The notes: generated by a model from the letters alone, not told the origin. DNA of 64,000 bases from Pseudomonas sp. FP2196 (GCF_030687715.1 NZ_CP117445.1:2042501-2106500); one strand, 5' to 3'. Positions 37,848 through 47,706 are shown, counted from the first letter of the stretch. Made by a program: numbers and translations.

Positions 37848-38801
37848 TTACTTTTTATTGTCTTCAGTAATAAGCTTTTCTGTATTCAATCCATGGCTAA
37901 GGTTGTACACATAGGCGGCCAGCAATTGCACTTTGTCGTTGCCCAGCAGTTCGTTCTGCGCCGGCATGTGGCCTTGGCGACCATGGCGAATGGTTTGTTC
38001 AAGTTGGGTCAGGCTGGTGCCGTAGATAAATCCGGCCGGGTGCGTCAGATTCGGCGCGCCCATGGCTTCAGTGCCGTGGCCGGTTGCCCCGTGACAGGCG
38101 ACGCAGGTGGTGCTGAACGCCTGTTGCCCGGCTTGCAGGTCAGCCTTGCTGTCGGCTGGTAATGGCAGACCGGCCAGTTCGTGACGTACGTAAGCGGCGA
38201 CGTTCTTCACCCCAGCCTCGCCGAGTACTTCGCCCCAGGCCGGCATCGCTGCCATCCGGCCACCCATGATGGTGGTCTTGATGGTGCCGGCATCGCCGCC
38301 CCAGCGCCAGTCGCTGTCAGCCAGGTTAGGGAAACCGAACGCACCCTTGGCGTCCGAGCCGTGGCACACCGAGCAGTTTGACGCGAACAGACGGCCACCC
38401 ATTTTCAGCGCCTGCGGATCCTTCGCCACTTCCTCCACCGGCATGGCGGCGAACTTGGCGAAGATCGGCCCGAATCTGGCGTCAGCCTTGTTCATCTCCT
38501 TTTCCCACTCGTGAACGCCGGTCCAGCCGTCCTCGTAGCCTGGCAGGATGCCTTTCCAGTTACCCAGCCCCGGATACAGGATCAGATAGCCCACGGAAAA
38601 CACCAGCGTGCCGGCGAACAGCATGAACCACCACTGCGGCAGCGGGTTGTCGTACTCCTCGATGCCGTCGAAGCTGTGGCCCATGGTCTGGTCGACGCTG
38701 CCCTTGGTCTCGCCCCGGCGGGTGCCGATCAGCAGCCAGGTCAGGCCGATCAGGCTGCCGATGGTCAGTACGCAGATCCACGTACTCCAGAAGGTGGTCA
38801 T
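37848..38801 (-). CDS. ccoP2: cbb3-type cytochrome c oxidase subunit III, copy 2
   Basis: The 317-residue diheme protein is closely related to copy 1, with the same two N-terminal helices and heme motifs [11 protein letters not shown] and [11 protein letters not shown]. It is shorter by about 11 residues in the loop after [15 protein letters not shown], where copy 1 has extra [18 protein letters not shown] sequence. It ends the distal ccoNOQP operon and overlaps ccoQ by 4 bases. Confidence 0.95.
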   Translation of the reverse strand: MTTFWSTWICVLTIGSLIGLTWLLIGTRRGETKGSVDQTMGHSFDGIEEYDNPLPQWWFMLFAGTLVFSVGYLILYPGLGNWKGILPGYEDGWTGVHEWEKEMNKADARFGPIFAKFAAMPVEEVAKDPQALKMGGRLFASNCSVCHGSDAKGAFGFPNLADSDWRWGGDAGTIKTTIMGGRMAAMPAWGEVLGEAGVKNVAAYVRHELAGLPLPADSKADLQAGQQAFSTTCVACHGATGHGTEAMGAPNLTHPAGFIYGTSLTQLEQTIRHGRQGHMPAQNELLGNDKVQLLAAYVYNLSHGLNTEKLITEDNKK

Positions 38802-38995
38802 GGCCGGGTACTCCTTGGTTCAGATGCTGGGGTAGTGTCGGGTTGCGGTTCGTCGGCGAACGGCAGCAGGCGTGCTTCGGCGAATTCCGTACTGCGCTTG
38901 CCGTTGAACACCCACAGGGTCAGGCCGATAAAAGCCACGAACACCACGACGGTGCCGAGGCCACGGATCAGGCCAGTGCTCATCTCAATGACCAT
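38798..38995 (-). CDS. ccoQ2: cbb3 oxidase subunit CcoQ, copy 2
   Basis: The 65-residue single-helix protein ([19 protein letters not shown]) starts at ATG 38995 with AGAGGTGAG upstream. An in-frame ATG at 38983 would give a shorter form that matches copy 1 more closely. It overlaps the ccoP start. Confidence 0.9.
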   Translation of the reverse strand: MVIEMSTGLIRGLGTVVVFVAFIGLTLWVFNGKRSTEFAEARLLPFADEPQPDTTPASEPRSTRP

Positions 38996-38998
38996 GGC

Positions 38999-39607
38999 TC
39001 ACCTCTTGCTCTTGATCGCAGTGCCAAGCACTTGCAGGTAGGAGACGAGCGCGTCCATTTCAGTCTTGCCCTTGAGGCTGGCCACCGCGCCGCTGATGTC
39101 GTCGTCGGTGTAGGGCACGCCGAGGGTGCGCATGGTCTTGAGCTTGGTTTCGGTGTGGCTACTATCGACCGCTTGCGTGACCAGCCATGGATAGGCCGGC
39201 ATCTTCGATTCCGGTACGACGTTGCGCGGGTTGTACAAGTGCGCGCGGTGCCAGTCATCCGAGTAACGCGCGCCGACTCGGGCCAGGTCCGGACCGGTAC
39301 GTTTCGAACCCCACAGGAACGGGTGATCCCAGACGCTTTCACCGGCCACCGAGTAGTGCCCGTAGCGTTCGGTTTCGGCGCGGAACGGCCGGATCATCTG
39401 CGAGTGACAACCGACGCAGCCTTCGCGGATGTAGATATCGCGACCTTCCAGTTGCAGCGCGGTGTAGGGCTTCATGCCTTCCACCGGTTTGTTGGTGACG
39501 TCCTGGAAGAACAGCGGGACGATCTGGGTCAGGCCGCCGATGCTCACCGCGAACACCATCAGCAACATCAGCAAGCCGACGTTCTTTTCAATCGTTTCGT
39601 GTTTCAT
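38999..39607 (-). CDS. ccoO2: cbb3-type cytochrome c oxidase subunit II, copy 2
   Basis: The 202-residue monoheme subunit starts at ATG 39607 ([13 protein letters not shown]), aligned with copy 1. The heme motif is [13 protein letters not shown] frame extension to 39640 lies inside the ribosome-site region and is not supported. It follows ccoN after 10 bases. Confidence 0.96.
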   Translation of the reverse strand: MKHETIEKNVGLLMLLMVFAVSIGGLTQIVPLFFQDVTNKPVEGMKPYTALQLEGRDIYIREGCVGCHSQMIRPFRAETERYGHYSVAGESVWDHPFLWGSKRTGPDLARVGARYSDDWHRAHLYNPRNVVPESKMPAYPWLVTQAVDSSHTETKLKTMRTLGVPYTDDDISGAVASLKGKTEMDALVSYLQVLGTAIKSKR

Positions 39608-39617
39608 GGCGGACTCC

Positions 39618-41042
<1,425 letters not shown>

Positions 41043-41137
41043 GGTTCCCCATCCACGGTTCAGCCGAAGTGAGCGCGCGCGAGAAACGCCGCGAATCCTT
41101 CGTCTGGAGTTATAGGCAGACTAAAAGCGAGGCAAGC

Positions 41138-41815
41138 ATGGACAAACAGCACAAGGCCAGTATTGACGGGGATCAATGGGCGCAGTGTGTGCTCGATCAT
41201 GGATGGCTTTGGAACGCCGCGTCGGGCGAGGCTTCGGCGACGTTGATCCTCGCTCACGGTGCTGGTGCTCCGATGGATAGCGAGTGGATGACTGATATGG
41301 CTGGGCGCCTTGCCGGGCTTGGGGTGAATGTGTTGCGGTTTGAGTTTCCTTATATGGCGCAGCGGCGCGTTGATGGGGTCAAGCGACCGCCGAATCCTGC
41401 GGGGAAACTGCTTGAGTGCTGGCGTGAGGTTTATGGCTTGGTGCGACGTCATGTCACTGGGGCTTTGGCCATTGGTGGTAAGTCCATGGGCGGGCGGATG
41501 GCCAGTCTTTTGGCTGACGAATTGGGCGCCGATGCGCTTGTTTGTCTCGGGTATCCGTTTTATGCGGTTGGGAAACCCGAGAAGCCTCGGGTTGAGCATT
41601 TGGCTGGGTTGCAGACGCGGACTTTGATTGTGCAGGGGGAGCGGGATGCGCTTGGCAACCGTGAAGCTGTCGAGGCTTACACCTTGTCACCGAGTATTGA
41701 GGTGACGTGGCTGGCGGCCGGAGATCATGATTTGAAGCCATTGAAGGTTTCCGGGTTTACCCATGAGCAGCATTTGGCCAGTGCCGCGCAGAAGGTGGCT
41801 TCGTTTCTTCGTTGA
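41138..41815 (+). CDS. Alpha/beta hydrolase of the dienelactone-hydrolase/KANL3-Tex30 type
   Basis: The 225-residue cytoplasmic protein has an oxyanion-hole strand ILAHGAGAPMDS, the nucleophile elbow GGKSMGGRMAS (Ser), a later aspartate strand (IVQGERDALG) and a C-terminal His in AAGDHDLKP, making a complete triad. Substrate unknown. ATG 41138 is the likeliest start; the frame stays open back to 41069 in the ccoN2 leader. Codon use shifts towards T-ending codons in the second half. Confidence 0.8.
   Translation: MDKQHKASIDGDQWAQCVLDHGWLWNAASGEASATLILAHGAGAPMDSEWMTDMAGRLAGLGVNVLRFEFPYMAQRRVDGVKRPPNPAGKLLECWREVYGLVRRHVTGALAIGGKSMGGRMASLLADELGADALVCLGYPFYAVGKPEKPRVEHLAGLQTRTLIVQGERDALGNREAVEAYTLSPSIEVTWLAAGDHDLKPLKVSGFTHEQHLASAAQKVASFLR
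41163..41176 (-). promoter_or_regulatory. ANR/FNR box for ccoN2, inside the divergent hydrolase gene
   Basis: TTGACGGGGATCAA matches TTGA(T/C)-N4-ATCAA. It lies within codons 9-13 of the divergent hydrolase if that starts at 41138. A class II start for ccoN2 would fall near 41128. Confidence 0.75.
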
Positions 41816-41849
41816 GGTTTGGGTGTATATCCGTTGGTGCGGGTGTTGC

Positions 41850-42165
41850 TGATTAGGGTTCCGCCCTTACGGCGGGTCACTTTTTACAAACGCCCTAAAA
41901 AGTAACCAAAAACGCTTGCTCCTACGTGCGGCCCGCTCGCTGGGGCTCGGGGTTCCTTCGCTCCGGGATCCATCCGGGCGCATCGCCTCCGGTTTGCTGC
42001 GCTGCACCTCCTCTCGATGTGTTTGGCTTCGCCAAACGGTCGCTGCGCTCCCACCCCCGGATGAATCCCGGAACGAGGCCTTCCGACGTCGCCCGTGGAT
42101 CAAGATCAAAAGCTGCAGCCGAGCTAACGCTCATCCTTTGAGTGGGGCGGCATTCGCCGCGTGCG
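41850..42165. repeat. Probable dispersed Pseudomonas intergenic repeat
   Basis: This stretch has overlapping frames on both strands but no ribosome site or protein-like composition. It reads like the long repeats found around many Pseudomonas genes (GTAACCAAAAACGCTTGCTC, GGGGTTCCTTCGCTCCGG) that have been wrongly annotated as small proteins. The call is from memory of such repeats, not from a second copy in this window. Confidence 0.45.
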
Positions 42166-42283
42166 GGGGAAACTCAATTTTTTGGTGAGCGCTTGCCTGC
42201 TGGCGATGGCTTCCCGATGCCCGTCCATTTCTTAAATGAATACATCCAATTCAACTATCGTGAGGGGCTACCAAGTGAAATAT

Positions 42284-42805
42284 CTATTTCCATAGAAGCT
42301 CTGCATGCAGTTTGTAGATTTCCTCAGAACTTTCTTTTTGGAGAGATTCATAACCGTAAAGGTTAAGTTTGAATGTCCCGCTAGGAGCCAGTCGAGCTTC
42401 CGGTTCCGATCTGAATAAAGCTTTGTAATCACCTAGGGCGATTCCCGTTGTCGGGTCAAGTCGGAGGGCCAACTCCGCACTGTCCGGTGATATAAAAAGA
42501 CGGCCGTAGGCATTGCCGACTTTGTGGGATTTAAAGAATCTCATGAAGAGCCCATCTTCGAGTGTGAATGTCTGCTCAATGAGATCTCCTGTTTGATAGA
42601 TGCTAAATAAGTATCCGTGAACATCACCTTCTTCATCTGTTCCGGTCATGCCGAGGAAGTTCCAGGAGCCCGGGCTGCCTAGGTAAGACGTTACGTAAGA
42701 ACGGGCTGTCGTTGCAGCCGTTGGCTCTCTGTCATAGGTCCAGTTAAATCTATTTTCCTCAATGGATGAGGTGGGAATCTGTATGAAAACATTTTCAGTG
42801 GACAT
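42284..42805 (-). CDS. Hypothetical protein, AT-rich
   Basis: I do not recognise this 173-residue protein. It is acidic and rich in aromatic residues and beta-strand-like segments (NRFNWTYDREP, SWNFLGMTGTDEEGDVHGYLF), with no signal peptide, helix or catalytic motif. GGAG lies six bases before ATG 42805. Its GC content is clearly below that of neighbouring genes, as expected for acquired DNA. A consensus-like promoter with a perfect palindrome lies about 80 bases upstream. Confidence 0.7.
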   Translation of the reverse strand: MSTENVFIQIPTSSIEENRFNWTYDREPTAATTARSYVTSYLGSPGSWNFLGMTGTDEEGDVHGYLFSIYQTGDLIEQTFTLEDGLFMRFFKSHKVGNAYGRLFISPDSAELALRLDPTTGIALGDYKALFRSEPEARLAPSGTFKLNLYGYESLQKESSEEIYKLHAELLWK

Positions 42806-42883
42806 GTCGAACTCCTTCTATTGACGAAGATTTGAAATGCTCGATTTCACTTCGAGCATAGAAGTATGTGAGTCGGTTTTCTA

Positions 42884-42899
42884 CTGTCAAAGTTGACAG
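42884..42899. promoter_or_regulatory. Palindrome CTGTCAA-AG-TTGACAG overlapping -35 elements
   Basis: The 16-base site has 7-base arms. On the minus strand its TTGACA is followed after 16 bases by CATACT, a good promoter for the gene ending at 42284. The plus strand also carries TTGACA. It is a plausible operator. Confidence 0.5.
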
Positions 42900-43040
42900 G
42901 TTGTTTTTCTTTTTAAAGTGTGGGTTTGATTCAGTTGTGAACGGTTGAAACCTTCCGCAATGAATTCACTCATTCAACTACAGACTCGGGCTTGCCCGCG
43001 ATTGCGGCCAGTCAGCCGAGCATTCTGTGCGGCCCAAATG

Positions 43041-43061
43041 TGGAGCGAGCCTGCTCGCGAA
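43041..43061. repeat. Single REP unit (family C)
   Basis: GGAGCGAGCCTGCTCGCGAA, one half of the family C pair, lies alone upstream of the C4-like leader. Confidence 0.7.
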
Positions 43062-43273
43062 AGCGGTCTGCCAAACAACATCAAAACAACAGGCCAACTT
43101 CCCGCTTTTTCTGCCTATAAACGCAATCCTGCGAGCACGTTTAAACTACACAACCCGTTACGCCATCGGGCCTACAACACCTTGCGTCGTTACCTACGCG
43201 TACGCCAGAATCCGCCGGCTTACACGGCTATGGAGTGGGCTATATCGTTCCCCAGTCACTGCAAATCAGTGAT

Positions 43274-43481
43274 CGGGTTTGGTAGCCCGTCTGTAATAGC
43301 TGTGTGACAACACCCTGTGCTGTCTCTTTGTGGAGGCTCAGTTCAATGGTGGTCATGCGTGGGGCTCACTCGTGAGCGCCGGGTTCCTATTGCAGCCGGT
43401 CTACCAACCCGCGTATGGCCACCACCCACTCGTTTGGTAGCGAGAGTGATGGCTCCTTAAACTGCGATAGGAGTTTCATCC
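43274..43481 (+). ncRNA. C4-antisense-RNA-like leader of the DUF6124 gene
   Basis: A 16-bp stem pairs 43348-43363 with 43408-43423 (three G-U). Inside are hairpin 1 (GCTCA-CTCG-TGAGC, 43364-43377) and hairpin 2 (GCCGG 43378-43382 with CCGGT 43396-43400), giving a T shape. CTACCAA (43401-43407) is complementary to the 8-base loop TTTGGTAG, presented by two flanking hairpins at 43274-43289 and 43429-43444. The hairpin 2 loop TTCCTATTGCAG (43384-43395) pairs over 12 bases (two G-U) with CTGCGATAGGAG (43462-43473), which holds the ribosome site. This matches the phage C4/P4 CI antisense design. Function is inferred. Confidence 0.7.
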
Positions 43482-43847
43482 ATGTTCAAAATCACACCAA
43501 ACCCACCGCATACCGATCCCGTCCCTCACGATCCCGCGCTTGACCCGCAAAAGGTCAAAGAAGCAACCGACCGCGCCCTCGACTACTACCTCAAGCCCGA
43601 AGCCCTGGCGGCCCCGCCAAGCGCGCCCAAGTTTCGCCCCGTCTTTCTCGTCGACCCCACGCTGGATGACGAAATCCTGCTCGTCGAAGCCTGCGAGTCG
43701 CTTTCATACGCCCACGCCATGGCAGGTAACATCGCCAACTCAATAGGCGGCCCGGAGCGCAAACCACTGCTGGCGCTGCAACAGGTGATCATGCTCAACG
43801 AACTGTTGGCCAATCGGCTATTGGATAAGCTGAAGTTGCCTCAGTAA
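43482..43847 (+). CDS. Small DUF6124/DUF3077-type protein
   Basis: The 121-residue acidic helical protein has a Pro-rich start (FKITPNPPHTDPVPHDP), then DPQKVKEATDRALDYYL and EACESLSYAHAMAGNIANSIGG. I recognise this as the small Pseudomonas-specific family often present in several copies; its function is unknown. AGGAG lies eight bases before the ATG and is the predicted target of the antisense leader. It has no signal peptide or membrane segment. Confidence 0.8.
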   Translation: MFKITPNPPHTDPVPHDPALDPQKVKEATDRALDYYLKPEALAAPPSAPKFRPVFLVDPTLDDEILLVEACESLSYAHAMAGNIANSIGGPERKPLLALQQVIMLNELLANRLLDKLKLPQ

Positions 43848-43860
43848 TTTCGCTGGCTGT

Positions 43861-44071
43861 TATGGCCTCATCGCGAGCAGGCTCGCTCCCACAAGGGATT
43901 GTCGTCGGACACAAATCTGTGATCCCACTACGTTCCAAAGTGGGAGCAAGCCCTGCTCGCGAAGGTGGTCTGCCAAGCACTATCAATTTCAGACACGCAA
44001 TAAAAAACCGGAAGCTTTCGCTACCCGGTTTTGCAGGATCAAAGGATCGCAGCCTGCAACAGTCCTTACAG
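43861..44071. repeat. Left copy of imperfect ~210-bp direct repeat flanking the toxin-antitoxin pair
   Basis: Order of parts: a family C REP pair (43869-43964), a tail GGTCTGCC...CAATTTCAGACA, a terminator hairpin (AAAACCGG/CCGGTTTT, 44004-44032) and a family B REP unit (44037-44071). The same order recurs at 44871-45085. Confidence 0.7.
44004..44032. terminator. Bidirectional terminator hairpin beyond the toxin gene
   Basis: AAAACCGG and CCGGTTTT form the stem with A and T tracts on both sides; it would end the leftward toxin transcript. Confidence 0.7.
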
Positions 44072-44139
44072 ATCATCGGCATGGACGGTGTGCAGGTAGC
44101 GATCTTTCGCTTGTTGCCGGTCTCGATCAGCTCTTTGAG

Positions 44140-44559
44140 TCACAAATTATCCAGATCGGGAAAGATAATCCTGCCTAATGCCCAGGGTTCAACGATTTCA
44201 CAATGCACGGTGCGCAAAAATGACCCCCACTCGCTTCGGTTATGGGCATCCGGGCCGGTGATTGTCAGTAGCAAGTACTCATCCCGAAAAGCGTCATAGG
44301 CATAAATCAGCCAAAAGTCATTGTCAGCATCATTAACCAATGCTGTCCGGTAATACTGGCGATTGATTTTTGCCCATCGAGCCTGCAGTGCCTGTGTACT
44401 GGCAAGGTGGATGTGGTGCATGTCGCTCAGATCGAGTCGTTCATCCCGCCCGAAAAAGGCAGGTAATTCATCGCAGATTTTGTAGTTGTAGAAGTGTGCA
44501 GCAAAGTTTTGCCAGTTCTTGATTCGTTCAAAAAGTGCAGAAATTTTGATGGCTGGCAT
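44140..44559 (-). CDS. Toxin of a type II TA system, YafO family
   Basis: The 139-residue protein matches the YafO mRNA-interferase pattern: an early F..YK segment (FAAHFYNYKICDELPAFFGRD), then a conserved HHIHLA, and a C-terminal half with DFWLIYAYDAFRDEYLLLTITGPDAH. YafO toxins cut mRNA on the ribosome. It starts 6 bases after the small upstream gene, the usual antitoxin-toxin order. The C-terminal tail is longer than in E. coli YafO. Confidence 0.8.
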   Translation of the reverse strand: MPAIKISALFERIKNWQNFAAHFYNYKICDELPAFFGRDERLDLSDMHHIHLASTQALQARWAKINRQYYRTALVNDADNDFWLIYAYDAFRDEYLLLTITGPDAHNRSEWGSFLRTVHCEIVEPWALGRIIFPDLDNL

Positions 44560-44565
44560 CCAGGC

Positions 44566-44712
44566 CTACTTTGTAATAGGTAGCCTGCCAGTGATCACAA
44601 ATTTATCGAACACTTTCTGCCCATCACGCGCGGCTTGCCGAACATCAAGGAATGTCAGTTCTTCACGAACTTCCTTTTTGCTGGGTTTGTCGGTTTTTCG
44701 GGTGGTGGCCAT
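44566..44712 (-). CDS. Putative antitoxin partner of the YafO-type toxin
   Basis: The 48-residue basic protein starts at ATG 44712, with GGAGG six bases upstream. It begins MATTRKTDKPSKKEVREEL and continues LTFLDVRQAARDGQKVFDKF. It does not resemble the Phd-like YafN antitoxin of E. coli. A longer form from ATG 44739 lacks a ribosome site. Its place and spacing make it the likely antitoxin; this is inference. Confidence 0.65.
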   Translation of the reverse strand: MATTRKTDKPSKKEVREELTFLDVRQAARDGQKVFDKFVITGRLPITK

Positions 44713-44870
44713 CGGAGCCTCCGAAGGATGTGTATTCATGCTGACCAGCTTATGTGAATAAGTTTTGACCGGCAAACAATAGAACCTGGCCTCAACGAGC
44801 ACCAGTCGGCGCATTCTGGCGCAGTTGTAGGCAGTGTCTGCATTGCTTGAGCGAGATCGTCGTTGGCAGA

Positions 44871-45085
44871 GAAGGCCTCTTCGCGAGCAGACTCGCTCCT
44901 ACAAGGGATTGTGGTCGGGCACAAAAGCTGTGATCACCGCAGACCCCATGTAGGAGTGAGCCTGCTCGCGATGGCGGCCTGCCAAATACCATTGATTTCA
45001 CATAGGCAATAAAAAGCCCGGAAGCTCTCGCCGTCCGGGCTTTGAAGATCAAAAAATCGCAGCCTTCGACAGCTCCTACATTGGA
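44871..45085. repeat. Right copy of imperfect ~210-bp direct repeat
   Basis: The family C REP pair (44880-44972), tail, terminator hairpin (45013-45043) and family B REP (from 45047) occur in the same order and orientation as at 43861-44071. Shared strings include CTACAAGGGATTGT-type and GGTCGG.CACAAA. Confidence 0.7.
45011..45043. terminator. Terminator hairpin downstream of the Aer-type gene
   Basis: AAAAAGCCCGGA and TCCGGGCTTT pair across a short loop. Confidence 0.75.
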
Positions 45086-45127
45086 ATGCATGTTCCTGTA
45101 GGAGCTGTCGAAGGCTGCGATTTTTTG
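45047..45127. repeat. REP pair (family B) at the end of the chemoreceptor gene
   Basis: GATCAAAAAATCGCAGCC and GGCTGCGATTTTTT arms enclose two GCTCCTACA-type units. Confidence 0.85.
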
Positions 45128-45130
45128 CTG

Positions 45131-46696
45131 TTAGCGGTTAAACCGCTCCACCAACGAGTACTGCGTATTCGCCGTTTTCGTCAGCTCTTCACTCAGCAAC
45201 GCTGAGTTATGCGCCTGTTCCGAGGTCTGATCCGCCAGCTCCGAAATATTGCTGATGTTGCGGCTGATTTCTTCAGCCACCGCACTTTGCTCTTCCGTCG
45301 CCGCAGCAATCTGCGTGGTCATGTCGGTGATGTTGGCTACCGCTTCGCTGATACCCACCAGCGCCTGATCCGCTTCCAGCACCCGCGCCACGCCTTCTTC
45401 CGCCTGGCGATGCCCGGCTTCCATGGTTTGCACGGCACTCGAAGCCGTTTGCTGCAACTTGGCGATCAAGGCGTGAATCTGCCCGGTGGATTCGCTGGTG
45501 CGTTGTGCCAATTGACGCACTTCGTCAGCCACCACGGCAAACCCACGGCCCATCTCACCGGCACGGGCCGCTTCGATGGCGGCGTTCAGGGCGAGCAGGT
45601 TGGTCTGGTCGGCGATGCCTTTGATCACGTCGACCACGCCGCCGATTTCGTCGCTGTCCTTGGCCAGTTGGGTGACGGTCAGGCCGGTTTCACCCACAAC
45701 CACCGACAAGCGCTGAATGGCTTCGCGGGTTTCGCCGGCGATGTCGCGTCCGCGACCGGTCAGGCGATTGGCCTCTTGAGTGGCGTCAGCCGTGCGCTGC
45801 ACGTGGCTGGCGACTTCCTGAGTGGTCGCTGCCATCTGGTTGACGGCGGTGGCGACCTGTTCGGTTTCCACGCGCTGACGTTCCAGACCGGTCGAGCTGC
45901 TGTGCGCCAGTCGGTCGGACTGTTTGGCCTGATCGGTCAAGTGTTCGGCGGTGTCCTGCAGACGGGTCAGGCAGGTTTTCAGGCGCGCTTCCTGGCTGAG
46001 GATCGACATTTCCAGTCGCGCCTGGGCGCCACGGCTGTCGGTGTACATCTGCGCGATCAATGGGTCGGAGGTGGTCTGCTCGGCCAGACGCAACAGGCGT
46101 TTGAGCCCGCGTTGCTGCCATTGCAGGCCCATCAGGCCCAGTGGCACCGACAGACCGGCGGCCAAAGCGAAGCCCCATTGCGAGTTCAGGGTCGCACCGA
46201 TCACGAAGCTCAACTGGCTGACCAGAATGAACGGCAGCCAGTCTTGCAGCACCGGCAGCCATTTATCGCTGGAAGGGATCGCCGACTTGCCCTGGTTGAT
46301 GCGTTGGTAGAGCGCTTCGGCACGGCGGATCTGTTCGGCGGTGGGTTTGATCCGCACCGACTCGTAACCGACCATTTGATTGCCTTCAAACACCGGTGTC
46401 ACGTAGGCGTTCACCCAGTAGTGGTCCCCGGACTTGCAGCGATTCTTGACAATGCCCATCCATGGCAAGCCTTGTTTCAGTGTGCCCCACATGTGCGAAA
46501 ACACCGCCGCCGGGACGTCGGGGTGACGAACCAGGTTGTGCGGCGCACGGATCAGTTCCTCACGCGAAAACCCGCTGATCTCGACGAAAGCGTCGTTGCA
46601 GTAGGTGATCACGCCCTTGGCGTCGGTTGTGGAAATCAACCGCTGCTGAGCCGGGAAAGTGCGTTCGCGTTGTGTGATGGGCTGGTTATTACGCAT
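45131..46696 (-). CDS. aer: Aer-type PAS chemoreceptor (aerotaxis)
   Basis: The 521-residue protein has an N-terminal PAS domain (about residues 20-120, with [19 protein letters not shown] and the FAD-Aer-like [13 protein letters not shown]), two hydrophobic segments near 150-190 and a C-terminal signalling domain whose tip is [19 protein letters not shown]. There is no periplasmic sensor domain. That layout and its place near the cco genes match P. aeruginosa Aer, which steers cells by redox or oxygen. It is probably monocistronic. Confidence 0.9.
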   Translation of the reverse strand: MRNNQPITQRERTFPAQQRLISTTDAKGVITYCNDAFVEISGFSREELIRAPHNLVRHPDVPAAVFSHMWGTLKQGLPWMGIVKNRCKSGDHYWVNAYVTPVFEGNQMVGYESVRIKPTAEQIRRAEALYQRINQGKSAIPSSDKWLPVLQDWLPFILVSQLSFVIGATLNSQWGFALAAGLSVPLGLMGLQWQQRGLKRLLRLAEQTTSDPLIAQMYTDSRGAQARLEMSILSQEARLKTCLTRLQDTAEHLTDQAKQSDRLAHSSSTGLERQRVETEQVATAVNQMAATTQEVASHVQRTADATQEANRLTGRGRDIAGETREAIQRLSVVVGETGLTVTQLAKDSDEIGGVVDVIKGIADQTNLLALNAAIEAARAGEMGRGFAVVADEVRQLAQRTSESTGQIHALIAKLQQTASSAVQTMEAGHRQAEEGVARVLEADQALVGISEAVANITDMTTQIAAATEEQSAVAEEISRNISNISELADQTSEQAHNSALLSEELTKTANTQYSLVERFNR

Positions 46697-46798
46697 GGTT
46701 TTTCAATCCGCAAGGCTTTGAAAGGTTGTCGGCGGTGTCAGCTTTTTATTGAAATTTTTTTTCAGATTTATGTACGGCGTCGCAAAACCGGCCTTGCT

Positions 46799-47590
46799 TC
46801 AGCCCGCGAGCATCGGATAGGTGAACAAGCCGAAATGCAGCAGGTTCAGCCCGAAGTGCGTGGCGATCGCGGCGCCGAGTCCGCCAAAGCGGTAGGCCAG
46901 ACCATAGCCGACACCTGCCAGACCCGCCAGCAACACCCACGTCCAGCCCGCACCGATATGGGCCAGGCCGAACAATGAGGAGGCCAACAGCAGGGCAAGA
47001 TTTTCGCCGTAGGGCAGGTGCTCGAAACGTCGGCTCAGGCCGCCCTGTATATAGCCGCGAAACAGCGCTTCCTCGACCAGCGTCACCAGCAGCAGATTGT
47101 TCAGCACCCACAGCCACGCCTGATCCGGCCACTTTGGCGCCCAGGCGATCACGCCCAGCAACAGCGCGCCGCCGAGGGCGAGGAGTGCGCTCAAGGTCAG
47201 GGCGAGAGCGCTGGCGTACACCGTCAGGCGCAATGAACGCCGCGCGACAATCCATGGGCAGACCAGCAACAGCCAGAAGCCAACCAGCGGTTTATCAAGA
47301 TTCAGGTACATCGCGAACGGCACGGCGTTGTCTGTGAAGCGTTGCGGATCAATGGCGCGACCGTTGGCGAAGCCCGGCAGCCAGTGCAGAGCCAGCGCCA
47401 AAGCCAGCACGATGAACAGGCCATGGCCGAGAAAACGTGCGACCGGCACCTGTTGCTGGCGCACCGCAAAGCCTGCGAACACCAGCAATCCAACGGAAAT
47501 CAAAGCCAGCCAGCCGAGGTGGCCGCAGCTTAGCGCCCATCCGTAACCGAGGCTGAGAAGCGCCAGATAGAGCCATGGCAAAGCCTTCAT
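46799..47590 (-). CDS. CPBP family intramembrane metalloprotease
   Basis: The 263-residue membrane protein has about seven helices and the CPBP (Abi) motifs EEALFRGYIQGGL and FGLAHIGAG, whose Glu and His are the expected catalytic residues. ATG 47590 (MKALPWLYLALLSLGYG) is chosen because the frame upstream runs through a REP element. Relatives process prenylated or signalling membrane proteins; the substrate here is unknown. Confidence 0.85.
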   Translation of the reverse strand: MKALPWLYLALLSLGYGWALSCGHLGWLALISVGLLVFAGFAVRQQQVPVARFLGHGLFIVLALALALHWLPGFANGRAIDPQRFTDNAVPFAMYLNLDKPLVGFWLLLVCPWIVARRSLRLTVYASALALTLSALLALGGALLLGVIAWAPKWPDQAWLWVLNNLLLVTLVEEALFRGYIQGGLSRRFEHLPYGENLALLLASSLFGLAHIGAGWTWVLLAGLAGVGYGLAYRFGGLGAAIATHFGLNLLHFGLFTYPMLAG

Positions 47591-47706
47591 CGAAAGTCCC
47601 TGTGCAGAATGTTTGGAGGGGCTTTCTACACGGGTGGGGGCGTGGGGACAAGTGAAGGTGAAGGGGGAAACCGGGGCAGTACACAAACCTATGGTCAACC
47701 CCTTTA

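Noticed and set aside
43095..43307. Short frame ending SVIGFGSPSVIAV before the C4-like leader, similar to phage Ash-type peptides
   Set aside because: There is no ribosome site and most of it has no protein-like pattern. It may be a relic of the element the leader came from, but I cannot support it as a gene.
43861..45127. CRISPR-like array from repeated short palindromes
   Set aside because: The repeats are paired REP units with irregular spacing and opposite orientation, not direct repeats with uniform spacers, and no cas gene is present.
46690..46760. ANR box upstream of the Aer-type gene
   Set aside because: TTGAAAGG and TTTCAATCC only loosely resemble half sites and no TTGAT-N4-ATCAA-like palindrome is present.
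45209..46978. 589-residue plus-strand frame opposite the chemoreceptor
   Set aside because: The minus strand has PAS and MCP signalling motifs in frame; the plus frame has shadow-type composition.
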